From an uncultured Opitutia bacterium (GTDB lineage: Bacteria > Verrucomicrobiota > Verrucomicrobiia > Opitutales > Opitutaceae), in contig CAIRCN010000065.1 in the NCBI GenBank assembly GCA_903877135.1, positions 56,711-120,710 of the forward strand: DNA of 64,000 nucleotides, in the 5' to 3' direction. Position 1 is the first letter of the stretch, and every line of letters starts with the position of its first letter. This document shows, piece by piece, positions 18,929 through 28,481 of the stretch. Made by a program: the position numbers and the translations under genes. A model generated the notes under the pieces. It was not told where the DNA came from, made no database searches, and was given only the letters and a program-made list of their open reading frames with translations.

Positions 18929-19758
18929 ACGCCCCCGCTCCCGACCTCGCTTACATCCGCCAGCGCGCCCACGCGATGCGCCGCCACGTCCTGCGCATGG
19001 CCGAGATCGTCGGCCAGGGTTACGTCGGCCAGGGTCTCGACATCACGGACCTGCTCGCCGTGCTTTTCTGCGGCGAGCTGCGCTTCGATCCGGCGGATCC
19101 CAAGTGGCCCGACCGCGATCGCTTCGTGCTCTCCACCGGGCACTACGCCATCGGTCTCTACGCCGCGCTTGCCGAAACCGGCGTGATTCCCCTGGCCGAA
19201 CTCGACACCTACGGCGCCGACGGCTCGCGCCTGGAAATGTCCGCGCCGGAAACCACGCCCGGCGTCGAGATGACCGGCGGCTCGCTCGGCCACGGCCTCA
19301 CGCAGTCGGTCGGCATGGCGCTTGGCCTCCGCCTCGACGGCAAATCTGCCCGCGTCTTCAACCTGCTCTCCGACGGCGAGTGCCAGGAAGGCTCGACCTG
19401 GGAGGCAGCGATGGCCGGCGCGCACCACCGACTCGACCGCCTTTTCGCCTTCATCGACTGCAACAACCAGCAGGCCGACGGCCCGCCCGCCCGTATCATG
19501 GGCATCGAACCGCTCGACAAGAAGTGGGAGGCCTTCGGCTGGCACACCCAGCGCGTCAACGGCAATGACCCCGCCGCCCTCCTCGCCGCGCTCGCCACCG
19601 CGAAAGCCACCCCCGGCTGCCCGCACGCCATTGTGCTCGACACGCTCATGGGCCGCGGCGTTCCGCTCTTCGAGCAGCGCGAGAAAAACCACTTCATTCG
19701 CGTCAGCCCCGACGAGTGGAGCATCGCCCGCCGCCAACTGGAGGAGGCCGCGCCATGA
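18925..19758 (+). CDS. Transketolase-like enzyme, N-terminal (TPP-binding) subunit
   Basis: A 277-aa protein equal to the N-terminal third of transketolase. The thiamine diphosphate motif is present (SDGECQEGSTWEAA ... FIDCNNQQADG, about residues 150-190), with the upstream FVLSTGHYAIGLYAAL and the Gly/His loop GGSLGHGLTQSVGMALG. Split transketolases of this type are common in archaea and many bacteria. In catabolic operons they act on unusual ketoses or keto-acids, not only in the pentose phosphate cycle. It overlaps both neighbours by 4 bp. Confidence 0.9.
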   Translation: MNAPAPDLAYIRQRAHAMRRHVLRMAEIVGQGYVGQGLDITDLLAVLFCGELRFDPADPKWPDRDRFVLSTGHYAIGLYAALAETGVIPLAELDTYGADGSRLEMSAPETTPGVEMTGGSLGHGLTQSVGMALGLRLDGKSARVFNLLSDGECQEGSTWEAAMAGAHHRLDRLFAFIDCNNQQADGPPARIMGIEPLDKKWEAFGWHTQRVNGNDPAALLAALATAKATPGCPHAIVLDTLMGRGVPLFEQREKNHFIRVSPDEWSIARRQLEEAAP

Positions 19759-20738
19759 GCACTCCTCGCGGCGTAACCGGCAACATTCTCACCTCCGCCA
19801 CCGAGGGCGCGGCCAACACCGTCAACGCTCCCTTCGGCCACGCGCTTGTGCGTGCCGCGGAGAAGAACCCCCGCATCGTCGGCCTCACCGCCGACCTCGG
19901 CAAATACACCGACATCCACGTTTTCGCGGAAAAATTCCCCACGCGCTTCTTCCAGATGGGCATGGCCGAGCAAAGCCTCGTCGGATGCGCCTGCGGCCTC
20001 GCGCGCACCGGCTTTGTGCCGTTCGCCACGACCTATGCCGTCTTCGCCACGCGCCGCGCCTACGACTTCATCGCCATCGGTGCCGCGCTCGGCCGCGCCA
20101 ACGTGAAGATCATCGCCGGCCTCCCCGGCCTCATCACCGGCTACGGCGGCACGCACCAGGGCATCGAGGATCTCGCGCTCATGCGGTCCGTGCCCAACCT
20201 CACCGTCATCGACCCGTGCGACGCCACAGAAGTCGCGCAGGCCACAACCGCCATCGCCGAGCACGACGGCCCCGTTTACATGCGCCTCCTCCGCGGTCAA
20301 GTGCCCGTCGTCCTCGACGAAAAGACGTATCGCTTCGAAATCGGCCGCGCTCGCCTTCTCCTCGACGGCGCCGACGTCGCCATCATCAGCACCGGCCTCA
20401 TGACCGGCCGCGCCCTCGACGCCGCCCGCGATCTCGCCGCCGCCAATATCCGCGCCGCCGTCCTCCATGTCTCGACACTGAAACCCTTCGACGCCGACGC
20501 CGTCGCCTCGCTCCTCGCCCGCGTGCCCCGCGTTGTCACTGCGGAAAACCACGTCGTCACCGGCGGCCTCGGCAGCGCCGTCGCCGATTGCGCCGTCGCC
20601 AACGGCCTGCCGGTCCGCCTCCGCAAAGTCGGCATCCCCGATTGCTTCTGCGAAAGCGGTTCGCTCCCCTTCCTCGCGCGCCACTACAAAATGACCGCTC
20701 CCGACATCGCCGCCGCCGCGCACGACATCCTGAAATAA
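19755..20738 (+). CDS. Transketolase-like enzyme, C-terminal (pyrimidine-binding) subunit
   Basis: A 327-aa partner of the preceding gene, holding the Pyr domain and the transketolase C-terminal domain. It shows VGLTADLGKYTDIHVFAEKF, the catalytic-Glu segment FFQMGMAEQSLVGCACGLA (about residue 75), TGYGGTHQGIEDLALMRS and, in the last third, the C-domain VTAENHVVTGGLGSAVAD. The ATG at 19755 overlaps the previous stop; a longer frame would add 13 residues. The two subunits together make an active transketolase-like heterotetramer by analogy. It is spaced 7 bp from the enolase-superfamily gene that follows. Confidence 0.9.
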   Translation: MSTPRGVTGNILTSATEGAANTVNAPFGHALVRAAEKNPRIVGLTADLGKYTDIHVFAEKFPTRFFQMGMAEQSLVGCACGLARTGFVPFATTYAVFATRRAYDFIAIGAALGRANVKIIAGLPGLITGYGGTHQGIEDLALMRSVPNLTVIDPCDATEVAQATTAIAEHDGPVYMRLLRGQVPVVLDEKTYRFEIGRARLLLDGADVAIISTGLMTGRALDAARDLAAANIRAAVLHVSTLKPFDADAVASLLARVPRVVTAENHVVTGGLGSAVADCAVANGLPVRLRKVGIPDCFCESGSLPFLARHYKMTAPDIAAAAHDILK

Positions 20739-20745
20739 TCTCCCC

Positions 20746-21939
20746 ATGCGTATCACCAAAATCGAAACCTTCACCGTCAGTGCCGGCTGGAAAAACTGGC
20801 TCTTCGTTCACGTCCACACCGACGCCGGTCTGATCGGCCTCGGCGAGGGCACGCTCAACGGTTTCATCAAAACCACTGAGGCCGCCGTCCACGAGCTCTC
20901 CCACCTCATGATCGGGCAGGACCCGACGCAGATCACGCACCTCGCGAAACGCCTCCTCGACAGCGTGTCGCTCGACGGCGGACACATTCACCGCACCGCC
21001 ATCGCCACGATCGAGGTCGCCTGCTGGGACATCCTCGGCCAGTCGCTCAACGTCCCGATCTATCAACTGCTCGGCGGCAAAATGCGCGAGTCCGTCCTCG
21101 GCTACGCCAACGGTTGGTATCGCACCGAGCGCACACCCGAGCATTTCGTCCGCGCCGCCGAAGCAGTCGTCACCCGCGGCTTCCACGCGTTGAAACTCGA
21201 TCCCTTCGGCACAGCGCAAGGTTTCATCGACGACACCGATCTCCAGCTCTCTTACGACATCCTCGCCGCAATCCGCGAAAAAATCCCCGCGCTGCTCATC
21301 CTCATCGATGTCCACGGACGCTTCACCGAGGCCGACGCCCTTCGCGCCGCGCGCAAGATCGCCCCGATCGGCATCTACTGGTGGGAGGAACCAACCACGC
21401 GCGAACGCGAACAACCCGTCAACGCCGTCGCCGCTCAGTGCCCCATCCGCGTCGCGACCGGCGAGATGTATGACACCGTCGGCCAGTTCTACACCCTCGC
21501 GGTCGGCGGCGGCGTGAACATTTTCCAGCCCGAGCCCATGTCACTCGGCGGCATCGGCCCCACGATGGCCGTCGCCGGCCTCGCCCAAGCCCACGGCAGC
21601 TACATCGCCCCGCACCAAAGCGGCGGCCCCGTCGCCACCGCCGTCTGCCTTCAGCTCGCCGCCTGCGTCCCGAATTTCCTCATTCAGGAACACTTCGATT
21701 CCTTCAATGATGCGTGGACACAGGACCTCGTCACCTGGGCGCCGACGCTCGACCCGAAGAACGGCCACCTCTCGCTTCCCACCGCGCCCGGCCTCGGTCT
21801 CAAGCTCAACCTCGATGTCGCCCGCGCGCATCCCTACGACCCCAACGCCTACCTCAACGTCTTCGAGCACGGGTGGGAAAAGCGCCTCGGCAAGACCGCC
21901 TCCTCCGCCGTGAAACCCGCGAAGAAAAGAAAACGCTAG
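20746..21939 (+). CDS. Enolase-superfamily sugar-acid dehydratase (mandelate racemase/DgoD-like) 1
   Basis: A 397-aa MR/MLE-type enzyme. Magnesium ligands are visible in the barrel: Asp of ILIDVHGRF, Glu of YWWEEPT and Glu of VATGEMYD. The second-strand motif is FHALKLDPFG and the general-base His sits in YIAPHQSGGP. This set resembles galactonate/gluconate-type acid-sugar dehydratases, which remove water next to the carboxylate to give a 2-keto-3-deoxy acid. The lysine-rich tail (KPAKKRKR) is odd and may be a local extension. Ends in TAG. Substrate is unassigned. Confidence 0.87.
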   Translation: MRITKIETFTVSAGWKNWLFVHVHTDAGLIGLGEGTLNGFIKTTEAAVHELSHLMIGQDPTQITHLAKRLLDSVSLDGGHIHRTAIATIEVACWDILGQSLNVPIYQLLGGKMRESVLGYANGWYRTERTPEHFVRAAEAVVTRGFHALKLDPFGTAQGFIDDTDLQLSYDILAAIREKIPALLILIDVHGRFTEADALRAARKIAPIGIYWWEEPTTREREQPVNAVAAQCPIRVATGEMYDTVGQFYTLAVGGGVNIFQPEPMSLGGIGPTMAVAGLAQAHGSYIAPHQSGGPVATAVCLQLAACVPNFLIQEHFDSFNDAWTQDLVTWAPTLDPKNGHLSLPTAPGLGLKLNLDVARAHPYDPNAYLNVFEHGWEKRLGKTASSAVKPAKKRKR

Positions 21940-21951
21940 CCACGCCGCTCC

Positions 21952-23145
21952 ATGAAAATCACGCGCCTCGAAACGATTCGCTCCTCCGAACACCCGAATC
22001 TGCTCTGGCTGCGGATTCACACCGACGCCGGCCACGTCGGACTCGGCGAGACGTTTTACATTCCCGGCGCAGTCGAATCCGTCATTCACGATTTCGCCGC
22101 GCCGCTGCTGCTCGGCCAGTCGGCCTTCGATCGCGAGCGGCTTTGGCAGGCGCTGTTTTCCTATGCGAATTTCTTCGGCTACGCCGGCGCCGAGATGCGC
22201 GGCGTCTCAGCCGTCGACCTCGCTCTTTGGGATCTGCTCGGCCGCTACACCAATCTCCCCGTCGTGAAGCTTCTCGGCGGCCAGACGCGCGACTCGATCC
22301 GCATCTACAACACCTGCGTCAACACTCCGCTCTACCCCGACCAGACCGGCTTCCTCGAAAAACCCGGCGAGCTAGCGCAGTCACTCCTCGCGCAGGGCAT
22401 CACCGCGATGAAGGTCTGGCCCTGGGACCAAGTCGCCCCGCAACTCACGGCCCACGCCATCACTGGCCCTGCCGGCTGGTCGGCAATCGGCCCTGTCGGC
22501 CACGATCTCACGCCCGAGCAACTCGCCCGAGGCCTTTGGACCGTGCAGGAAATCCGCAAAGCCGTCGGCAGCCGCATGCAGATCGCGATCGAGGGCCATT
22601 CGCGCTGGGACGTGAACTGCGCCCTCCGCATCGCCCGCGCCGTCGAACCCTACGATGTGCTCTGGATGGAGGACATCCTCCAGCCCGAGAGCGCCGCCGA
22701 CCTCGCCCGCCTCGTCCGTGAGACCCGGGTGCCCCAATGCGTCAGCGAGCGCCTCTTCACCCGCCACGCCTACCGCCGCGTCCTCGATGCCGACGCCGCG
22801 CACATCATCATGCCCGACGTGATCTGGACCGGCGGCCTGAGCGAAGCCGTAAAAATCGCCACGCTCGCCGACACGCACCACCTGTCCATCGCGCCGCACG
22901 ACTGCACGGGCCCGGTCAATCTCTTCGCCTGCCTGCATCTTTGCGCCGCGATGCCCAACGCCATGATCATGGAAACCGTCCGCGGCTTCTGCGAAGGCTA
23001 CTACCACGAGGTCGCCACCGTGCCCGTCCCCGTGCGCGAGGGCCGCGCCATCCTGACTGAGTTTGGCCCCGGACTCGGCATCGACCTCCGCCCGGAATTT
23101 CTCACGCACCCCAGCATCACCCGCCGCGTTTCCCAACACCCATGA
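21952..23145 (+). CDS. Enolase-superfamily enzyme (mandelate racemase/muconate lactonizing) 2
   Basis: A second 397-aa MR/MLE enzyme, only distantly like the preceding one. Its metal ligands are all Glu: AIEGHSRWD, LWMEDILQP and CVSERLFTR. The second-strand motif is AMKVWPWD, and the His base lies in SIAPHDCTGP. The N-terminal cap reads HTDAGHVGLGETFY. The different active-site set implies a different acid-sugar substrate, or an epimerase/cycloisomerase step, so the pathway likely uses two successive or parallel enolase-type reactions. Its stop overlaps the next start by 4 bp. Confidence 0.87.
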   Translation: MKITRLETIRSSEHPNLLWLRIHTDAGHVGLGETFYIPGAVESVIHDFAAPLLLGQSAFDRERLWQALFSYANFFGYAGAEMRGVSAVDLALWDLLGRYTNLPVVKLLGGQTRDSIRIYNTCVNTPLYPDQTGFLEKPGELAQSLLAQGITAMKVWPWDQVAPQLTAHAITGPAGWSAIGPVGHDLTPEQLARGLWTVQEIRKAVGSRMQIAIEGHSRWDVNCALRIARAVEPYDVLWMEDILQPESAADLARLVRETRVPQCVSERLFTRHAYRRVLDADAAHIIMPDVIWTGGLSEAVKIATLADTHHLSIAPHDCTGPVNLFACLHLCAAMPNAMIMETVRGFCEGYYHEVATVPVPVREGRAILTEFGPGLGIDLRPEFLTHPSITRRVSQHP

Positions 23146-23969
23146 GCTCGCTCGCTGCGCGAATTTCACTCGCCCGCCCTACCCCGGGCTCGGTCGCCGC
23201 GTGGTGGCTCGGCGGCTCCGGCTTCATCTTCAAAACGTCCGCCGGCCGCCAAATTTGGATCGACCCTTACCTCTCCGACATCGTGCGCACGATGTTCGGC
23301 GTCGGCCGCGCATTCCCGCCGCCGATCGCCGTCGCCGAGGCCGAGCCTGACATTGTCATCAGCACCCACTGGCACGAAGACCACCTCGACCCCGAGGCGA
23401 TCCCGGCGCTCGCCCGCCAGCGTCCCACTGCGAAATTCGTCATGTCGCCAGGCTCCATGTCGCATGCGATTCCGCTCGGCGTGCCCAAGGAGCAGATCGT
23501 GGCGCTTGCGCCCGGCCAGACCCTCGACCTCGATGGCGAGAAACTCACCGGCGTCGTCGCCCGCCACGAAGCCGGCGTGCCCGGCTGGGAAGTGCCTGAC
23601 GCCTTCGGCGTGATCCTCGATTTCGATGGCGTGCGCGTTTACCACACCGGCGATACCGACTACGATCCGCGCATTCACCGCGCCATCGCCGCCACGCCGC
23701 TCGCCCTCGCCACCCTCTGCATCAACGGCTCCGTCGGCAACCTCAACGCCCACGAGGCCGCCCTCCTCGCCTGGCACCTCAACACCCGCGCCGTCCTCCC
23801 CCACCACCACCTCATCTGGGACCGCGCGCCCGACAAGATCGCGCCCTGCGAGACGCTCGACCCGCGCCTCTTCGCCGACACCTACTGTAAACTCGGCGGC
23901 ACCGCCGCCGTCCTCCTCCCCACCGTCGGCGCCGGCTTCACCCTCACGGCGGCCGGCCTAACCTCGTAA
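23142..23969 (+). CDS. UlaG-like metallo-beta-lactamase-fold hydrolase (candidate lactonase)
   Basis: A 275-aa MBL-fold enzyme related to UlaG, the L-ascorbate-6-phosphate lactonase. Metal-site motifs: STHWHEDHLDP (HxHxDH, about residues 76-86), ARHEAGVPGWE, VYHTGDTDYDPR and PHHHLIWDR. In this context the simplest role is opening a sugar lactone formed by one of the dehydrogenases, feeding an enolase-type dehydratase. The role is inferred from neighbours. No signal peptide, so cytoplasmic. Confidence 0.83.
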   Translation: MSSLAARISLARPTPGSVAAWWLGGSGFIFKTSAGRQIWIDPYLSDIVRTMFGVGRAFPPPIAVAEAEPDIVISTHWHEDHLDPEAIPALARQRPTAKFVMSPGSMSHAIPLGVPKEQIVALAPGQTLDLDGEKLTGVVARHEAGVPGWEVPDAFGVILDFDGVRVYHTGDTDYDPRIHRAIAATPLALATLCINGSVGNLNAHEAALLAWHLNTRAVLPHHHLIWDRAPDKIAPCETLDPRLFADTYCKLGGTAAVLLPTVGAGFTLTAAGLTS

Positions 23970-23981
23970 ACCCATCTTCCC

Positions 23982-24761
23982 ATGCAGGGCATCGCCAACA
24001 CAGGAGTCTTCATCACCGGCGGCTGCGGCGACATAGGCCAGGCCGTCGCGAAACGCTTCCTCGCCGCCGGCGCCCGCGTCGTCCTCGCCGATATGCGGCC
24101 GGCCGCGCAAGGCCGCGCCGCCGCCAAGGCGCTCGACCCCCAGCGCGCCGCTTACGTGCGTTGTGACGTCACCCGCGCCGCCTCGCTTGACCGCGCCTTC
24201 GCCGCCGCACTCAAATTTCTCGGCCGCCTCGACACCGCCATCTGCAACGCCGGCACCGTGACCAACCAGCCCTTCGTCGACGTGACCGAGGAGGCGTGGC
24301 ACCGCGTCCTCGGCGTCAACCTCACCGGCAGTTTTCTCACCGCACAGCGCGCCGCCCGTCTCATGCTGAAAAATCCACGTCGCGGCACCGCCCGCCGCGG
24401 CACCATCCTCTTCACCGGCTCGTGGGTGCAGCACATGCCGTGGCCGCAGGGTTCCAGCTACTGCGCCAGCAAGGGCGGCCAGCAGATGCTCGCCAAAATC
24501 ATCGCGCAGGAACTCGCGCCCCACGGCATCACCGCCGCCATCGTCGCGCCCGGCATGGTTTACGCCGGCCTCACGAAAAAAATCTACGACCGCGACCGCC
24601 ACTTTGCAAAACTCGTGGACAAGGTCGTGCCCCTCCTCCGCATGAGCACCGCCGAAGAAGTCGCGGGCAGCTTCCTCTTCCTCGCGAGCGACGACGGTGC
24701 CTACATCACCGGCACCACCCTCCTCGTCGACGGCGGCGCCACCCTCGTGCGCAGGGAGTAA
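23982..24761 (+). CDS. Short-chain dehydrogenase/reductase (last gene of catabolic operon)
   Basis: A 259-aa classical SDR: FITGGCGDIGQAVAKRF nucleotide loop, Asp at the end of beta-2 (VLADMRP) favouring NAD, NAG motif in ICNAGTVTN, catalytic Ser in LFTGSWVQH, YCASKGGQQM with Tyr/Lys, and GTTLLVDGGATLV at the end. Only weakly similar to the first SDR of the operon, so it probably handles a different intermediate. It sits 12 bp after the UlaG-like gene. Its 3' end overlaps the convergent frameshifted gene by 61 bp. Confidence 0.87.
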   Translation: MQGIANTGVFITGGCGDIGQAVAKRFLAAGARVVLADMRPAAQGRAAAKALDPQRAAYVRCDVTRAASLDRAFAAALKFLGRLDTAICNAGTVTNQPFVDVTEEAWHRVLGVNLTGSFLTAQRAARLMLKNPRRGTARRGTILFTGSWVQHMPWPQGSSYCASKGGQQMLAKIIAQELAPHGITAAIVAPGMVYAGLTKKIYDRDRHFAKLVDKVVPLLRMSTAEEVAGSFLFLASDDGAYITGTTLLVDGGATLVRRE

Positions 24762-25497
24762 CCCGCCGAATCGCCGGCCCAGATTAAGTTGGCGCGAAGC
24801 AGTGGCTTTTTGTCAGATCTTTCAGGCGCACCCGAAAGATACCGCAGAATGGGCTGAATGCTCGTTTTCCGATGCGGAGGGAGGATCACCACGATGGCCC
24901 GCTCGCCGGGTTCGATCTCAAATTGATGCCTGCCGACCATCCGTTTCTTACCGCCGATAACAGCCCAAAGCTCCAGATAGACGTGACCCCCGCTCGCGAT
25001 CGGAGGATTAATTCCTTCACCGACGGTGAGGAGATCGCCGGCACATTTTGCATCGTATGTCCGGCCCGAAACATTCAAAATGGAAAAATGCCCAGTGGGA
25101 ACGCTCGTCGCACTGTCATCGACAGCCACGATAGAGTATTTGGTCCCACCCGCGCCAGGAACTGCCAGCGGAAAAAAAGCAGCAGGGCGTTTTGCATTTG
25201 AAGAGGCACTTCCCAAACGGCCACTGGCGCGGGGGTGGCAGAGCCGGACATCTCGTAAAATCTCAGGTTCGCTTCCCCCACATAGCGATAGACCGGCGAA
25301 CGGGCGGCGCTGTAGAATGTCAGCGCCTCCAGCGGTCTGTCTGCAAGCGGGTGATAACCGACACCGGCCAGCGGCGGTAGCGCGAAGACGTTGAACTTAA
25401 CACTTACCTTGGATTTTGGCGTTGCCTCTGGCCGAGCCGGAAGCACAGCACAGACAGTCAGGACGAGGCAGATCAGATGTCGGAGGGAGATAACCAT
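24701..25497 (-). pseudogene. Frameshifted secreted protein gene (unknown function)
   Basis: Two overlapping frames together give one plausible protein of about 240 aa. The first (from 25497) begins with a signal peptide (MVISLRHLICLVLTVCAVLPARPEA) and runs to the A7/T7 run at 25172-25178. The second continues from there (FFPLAVPGAGGTKYSIVAVDD ...) to the stop at 24701, through a beta-rich stretch (GHVYLELWAVIGGKKRMVG; GERAIVVILPPHRKTS). Restoring one T to the run rejoins them as LLFFPLAVPG. It could be a true slippage mutation, phase variation or a sequencing error. The final codons overlap the convergent SDR. Its start overlaps the remnant upstream, so the two formed an operon. Confidence 0.65.
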
Positions 25498-26423
25498 CGG
25501 AGTGAAACGATTCTGAATTGCCGGCCCAAGCCAGCGAGGGAGGGTTGCACGATGTTGTCGTTGGAATCGGCCGTCGAAAGCAAGCGTTGGACCGTGGCCT
25601 CCGCTACCACGTTAGTCTCCGTCGTGCCAGTCGCGGGATTCACCACGTCGCCGTAAGCACGGACCAAGAACGTATCCGACCGTGTGCGCAGGTAAGGGGC
25701 CAGCGCCGTCATGATGTCCGCCGGCGTGAGCGTCAGTGAACCATATCCAGGCTGCAAGGGATCGCTGACCCTGTCGGCCAAGTCGGGTGCGTTGATGCCC
25801 GTGTCCCCTATCGCCTTTGCCAGCAGGCTCTGGTCGTCAAAGGCGGCGTTTGGACCGAGAAGCTCCTCCAAACTGAGAAACGGTCCGCTAACCGCCGCTT
25901 TCGCCACGACCAATCCAGCGATGGCGGAGGCGAGCGTCTCGATCTGGCTCAGTGTCAGATAGTGCAACTGCGTCGAGAGCGAGGGGTCGGTGATCGACGG
26001 ATTGTAGCCACGCACACCTTGGCGGAATGCCTGTGTGCTCAGGGTCTGCGAGTGGGTCGCCGAGCCTGATGACCAGTAATACGTCTCCTGCGTAGATTGG
26101 GGAAAACGCAGGAAAACAGGCCCCGCGTAACCCGTGCCCATGGTTGCGTCCTGATCAAATTGTTCGCTCGTAGTGCCAGGTGAGGAAGCTACTTGCGTGC
26201 CGAGTGTCGCGCTGCCACTCGTGTTGTCGATGGCAGCCCGCACGAACGGCGCGGCAGAGCCGAAGCGGACGGCTGATAGCACCGCACGCCAAGCGACGGC
26301 GCTTGTGGAGTTCACATTGTACGCCCCTGCCTGTAGCAGGGAGCGTGAGGAATACGACAGGTTGGAGCTAAAAGTTTCCTTGGAGCTTGGGGGTTGGTGT
26401 TTGGTGCTTCCGCTCTGCGGCGG
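25473..26423 (-). pseudogene. C-terminal remnant of a large Verru_Chthon cassette protein A-like protein
   Basis: The frame is open back to the stop of acs but has no ATG; the first start-like codon is a GTG at 26315. Reading from about 26380 gives the pilus-cassette style stretch SLLQAGAYNVNSTSAVAWR. From memory, a FNVNSTSxxAW motif is a feature of the large (over 1000-aa) Verrucomicrobia-specific Verru_Chthon cassette protein A, linked to pseudopilin-like genes. The rest (FLSLEELLGPNAAFDDQSLL; SLTLTPADIMTALAPYLRTRSDTFLVRAYG) fits a C-terminal domain of such a protein. The N-terminal two thirds or more are missing, with acs abutting the break. Confidence 0.55.
26362..26409. repeat. Short TTGGAGCT/TTGGTG-type repeat at the acs-remnant junction
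   Basis: TTGGAGCT occurs at 26362-26369 and again at 26380-26387, followed by a run of TTGG-spaced units (GGGTTGGTGTTTGGTGCTT) up to 26409. It lies exactly between the truncated cassette-protein remnant and the end of acs. Such simple imperfect repeats are found between genes in some Verrucomicrobia and related genomes, by recollection. It may mark the recombination point that removed the front of the upstream gene. Confidence 0.35.
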
Positions 26424-28382
26424 TCACTCCTCGGCCTGAAGGCTGGCGACGACGCTGAAGTCCTCAAGTGTGGTCGTGTCGCCCTTCACCTCACCGCCGG
26501 CAGCGATTTCCTTGAGAATGCGGCGCATGATTTTTCCGGAGCGGGTCTTCGGCAGGCCGGCGGCGAAACGAATGGTGTCGGGCTTCGCGAGCGAGCCGAT
26601 TTCCCGGCCGACGTGGTTGCGCAGTTCCTCCTTGAGCGCGTCGCTCGGCGTGATGCCGGATTTGACGGTGACAAAGACGACGAGCGCCTGGCCCTTGAGT
26701 TCGTCGGCGCGGCCGACCGCGGCGGCTTCGGCGACGGCAGGGTGCGAGACGAGCGCACTCTCGATCTCAGCAGTGCCGATGCGGTGGCCGGAGACGTTGA
26801 GCACGTCGTCGATGCGGCCAACGATCCAGAAATAACCGTCCTTGTCCTGCCGAGCGCCGTCACCCGTGAAGTAGTAATGTGGGTGTAAGGGAAACTCAGA
26901 GAAGTATTGTTTCTTGTAGCGGTCGTCGTCACCCCAGAGCGTGCGGAGCATCGATGGCCAGGGCTGCGTGATGACAAGTTTGCCGCCGGAATTGCGGGGG
27001 ACTTCGTGGCCAGCGTCGTTGACGACTTTCGGCACCACGCCGAAGAACGGCCGCGTGGCGGAGCCCGGGGTCGTGGACGTGACACCGGGGAGTGGCGTGA
27101 TCATGATGCAGCCGGTTTCGGTCTGCCACCAGGTGTCGACGATTGGGCAGCGTTTCTTGCCGATCATCCGATGATACCACATCCACGCCTCGGGGTTGAT
27201 GGGTTCGCCGACGGTGCCGAGAAGGCGCAGCGAATCGAGCCGGTGGCGGAGCACGTAGTTGTCGCCCCAGCGCATGAAGGCACGGATGGCGGTGGGCGCG
27301 GTGTAGAGAATGGTGAGGCCGTGCCGGTCGATCATCTGCCAGAACCGGTCGGGTTCAGGGTGATTGGGCGCACCTTCGTAGAGGAAAATTGTGGCGCCGT
27401 TGGCCATGAGACCGTAGACGACGTAGCTGTGGCCGGTGATCCAGCCGATGTCAGCCGAGCAGAAATAGCGGTCGTTTTCCTTCAGGTCGAAAACGTAATG
27501 CGCACTGAGTTTGCAGCCGAGCAGGTAGCCGGCGCTGGTGTGGAGAACGCCCTTGGGTTTGCCGGTCGAGCCGCTGGTGTATAGGATGAAGAGCGGGTGC
27601 TCGGACGGGAACGCCTGCGCCTTGTGGGTGTTGGGCGCGCCTTCCCATGCTTCCTTCCACCAGACGTCGCGGCCCTCGACCATGGTGACGGGGTTGCCGC
27701 AGCGCTTGACCACCATCACAGTGTGGACCGTGGGAGTGCCCTCGATGGCTTTGTCCACGTTGGCCTTGAGCTCGATGACTTTGCCGCGGCGCCAGCCGCC
27801 GTCGGCGGTGATGACGAGCTTGGCCTTGCAGTCGTTGATCCGGTCCTTGAGCGCCTCGGGGCTGAAACCGCCGAAGACGACGGTGTGAATTGCGCCGACG
27901 CGGGTGCAGGCGAGCATCGCCATCACGGCCTCGGGGATCATCGGCATGTAGATCGCGACGCGGTCGCCGGCGACAATGCCCATGTTCTCGAAAATGTGTG
28001 CGAGACGGCAGACATGGAAATGAAGCTGTTTGTAGGTGATGGTGCGGACATCGCCGGGCTCGCCCTCAAATATTAGCGCGGCCTTGTTTTCTCGAGCCGT
28101 GCCGAGGTGGCGATCGAGGCAATTCTCGGAGACGTTCAATTTGCCGCCCACGAACCACTTGGCATGGGGTAGTTTCCAATCGAGAACCTTCTGGAAAGGC
28201 TTGCGCCAGACCAGATGCTCCTTCGCCTGTCGGTCCCAGAACTTTTCTGGAGAGTTGACAGACTCTGCGTAGAGCCTTTTGTAGATGGCTTCACTCCCAA
28301 GATTGGCTTGGGCTTTAAACTCGGCCGAGGGCCTGAACAACCGGTGTTCCCGGGAAACTGAGGTAATCGTCTGGTCTGTCAC
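26424..28382 (-). CDS. acs: Acetyl-CoA synthetase
   Basis: A 652-aa AMP-forming acetate:CoA ligase, full family length. ANL-superfamily motifs are present: [19 protein letters not shown] (P-loop A3, about residue 262), [11 protein letters not shown] (A5), [20 protein letters not shown] (A7) and [20 protein letters not shown] (A8). The acetylation-site lysine context [11 protein letters not shown] lies near the C-terminus. The start is a GTG at 28382 giving [10 protein letters not shown]. It lets the cell use acetate or scavenge overflow acetate, possibly regulated by lysine acetylation as in other bacteria. It is divergent from rho (100-bp gap). Confidence 0.95.
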   Translation of the reverse strand: MTDQTITSVSREHRLFRPSAEFKAQANLGSEAIYKRLYAESVNSPEKFWDRQAKEHLVWRKPFQKVLDWKLPHAKWFVGGKLNVSENCLDRHLGTARENKAALIFEGEPGDVRTITYKQLHFHVCRLAHIFENMGIVAGDRVAIYMPMIPEAVMAMLACTRVGAIHTVVFGGFSPEALKDRINDCKAKLVITADGGWRRGKVIELKANVDKAIEGTPTVHTVMVVKRCGNPVTMVEGRDVWWKEAWEGAPNTHKAQAFPSEHPLFILYTSGSTGKPKGVLHTSAGYLLGCKLSAHYVFDLKENDRYFCSADIGWITGHSYVVYGLMANGATIFLYEGAPNHPEPDRFWQMIDRHGLTILYTAPTAIRAFMRWGDNYVLRHRLDSLRLLGTVGEPINPEAWMWYHRMIGKKRCPIVDTWWQTETGCIMITPLPGVTSTTPGSATRPFFGVVPKVVNDAGHEVPRNSGGKLVITQPWPSMLRTLWGDDDRYKKQYFSEFPLHPHYYFTGDGARQDKDGYFWIVGRIDDVLNVSGHRIGTAEIESALVSHPAVAEAAAVGRADELKGQALVVFVTVKSGITPSDALKEELRNHVGREIGSLAKPDTIRFAAGLPKTRSGKIMRRILKEIAAGGEVKGDTTTLEDFSVVASLQAEE

Positions 28383-28481
28383 GTTGTGGCGGATTTTAGG
28401 GTTTAAGAATGCAAGTCCAGATTCTTATCCCGCCATGAGTTTCAAGCGTCAAGCGCAGGCGTGACCCGAACCAATATTCGT

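Noticed and set aside
18925..20738. Assigning the split transketolase to the sulfoquinovose sulfo-transketolase pathway.
   Set aside because: No sulfoquinovosidase, sulfosugar isomerase or sulfonate exporter is in the operon; the TauE/SafE gene is 13 kb away on the other strand and in a repair unit.
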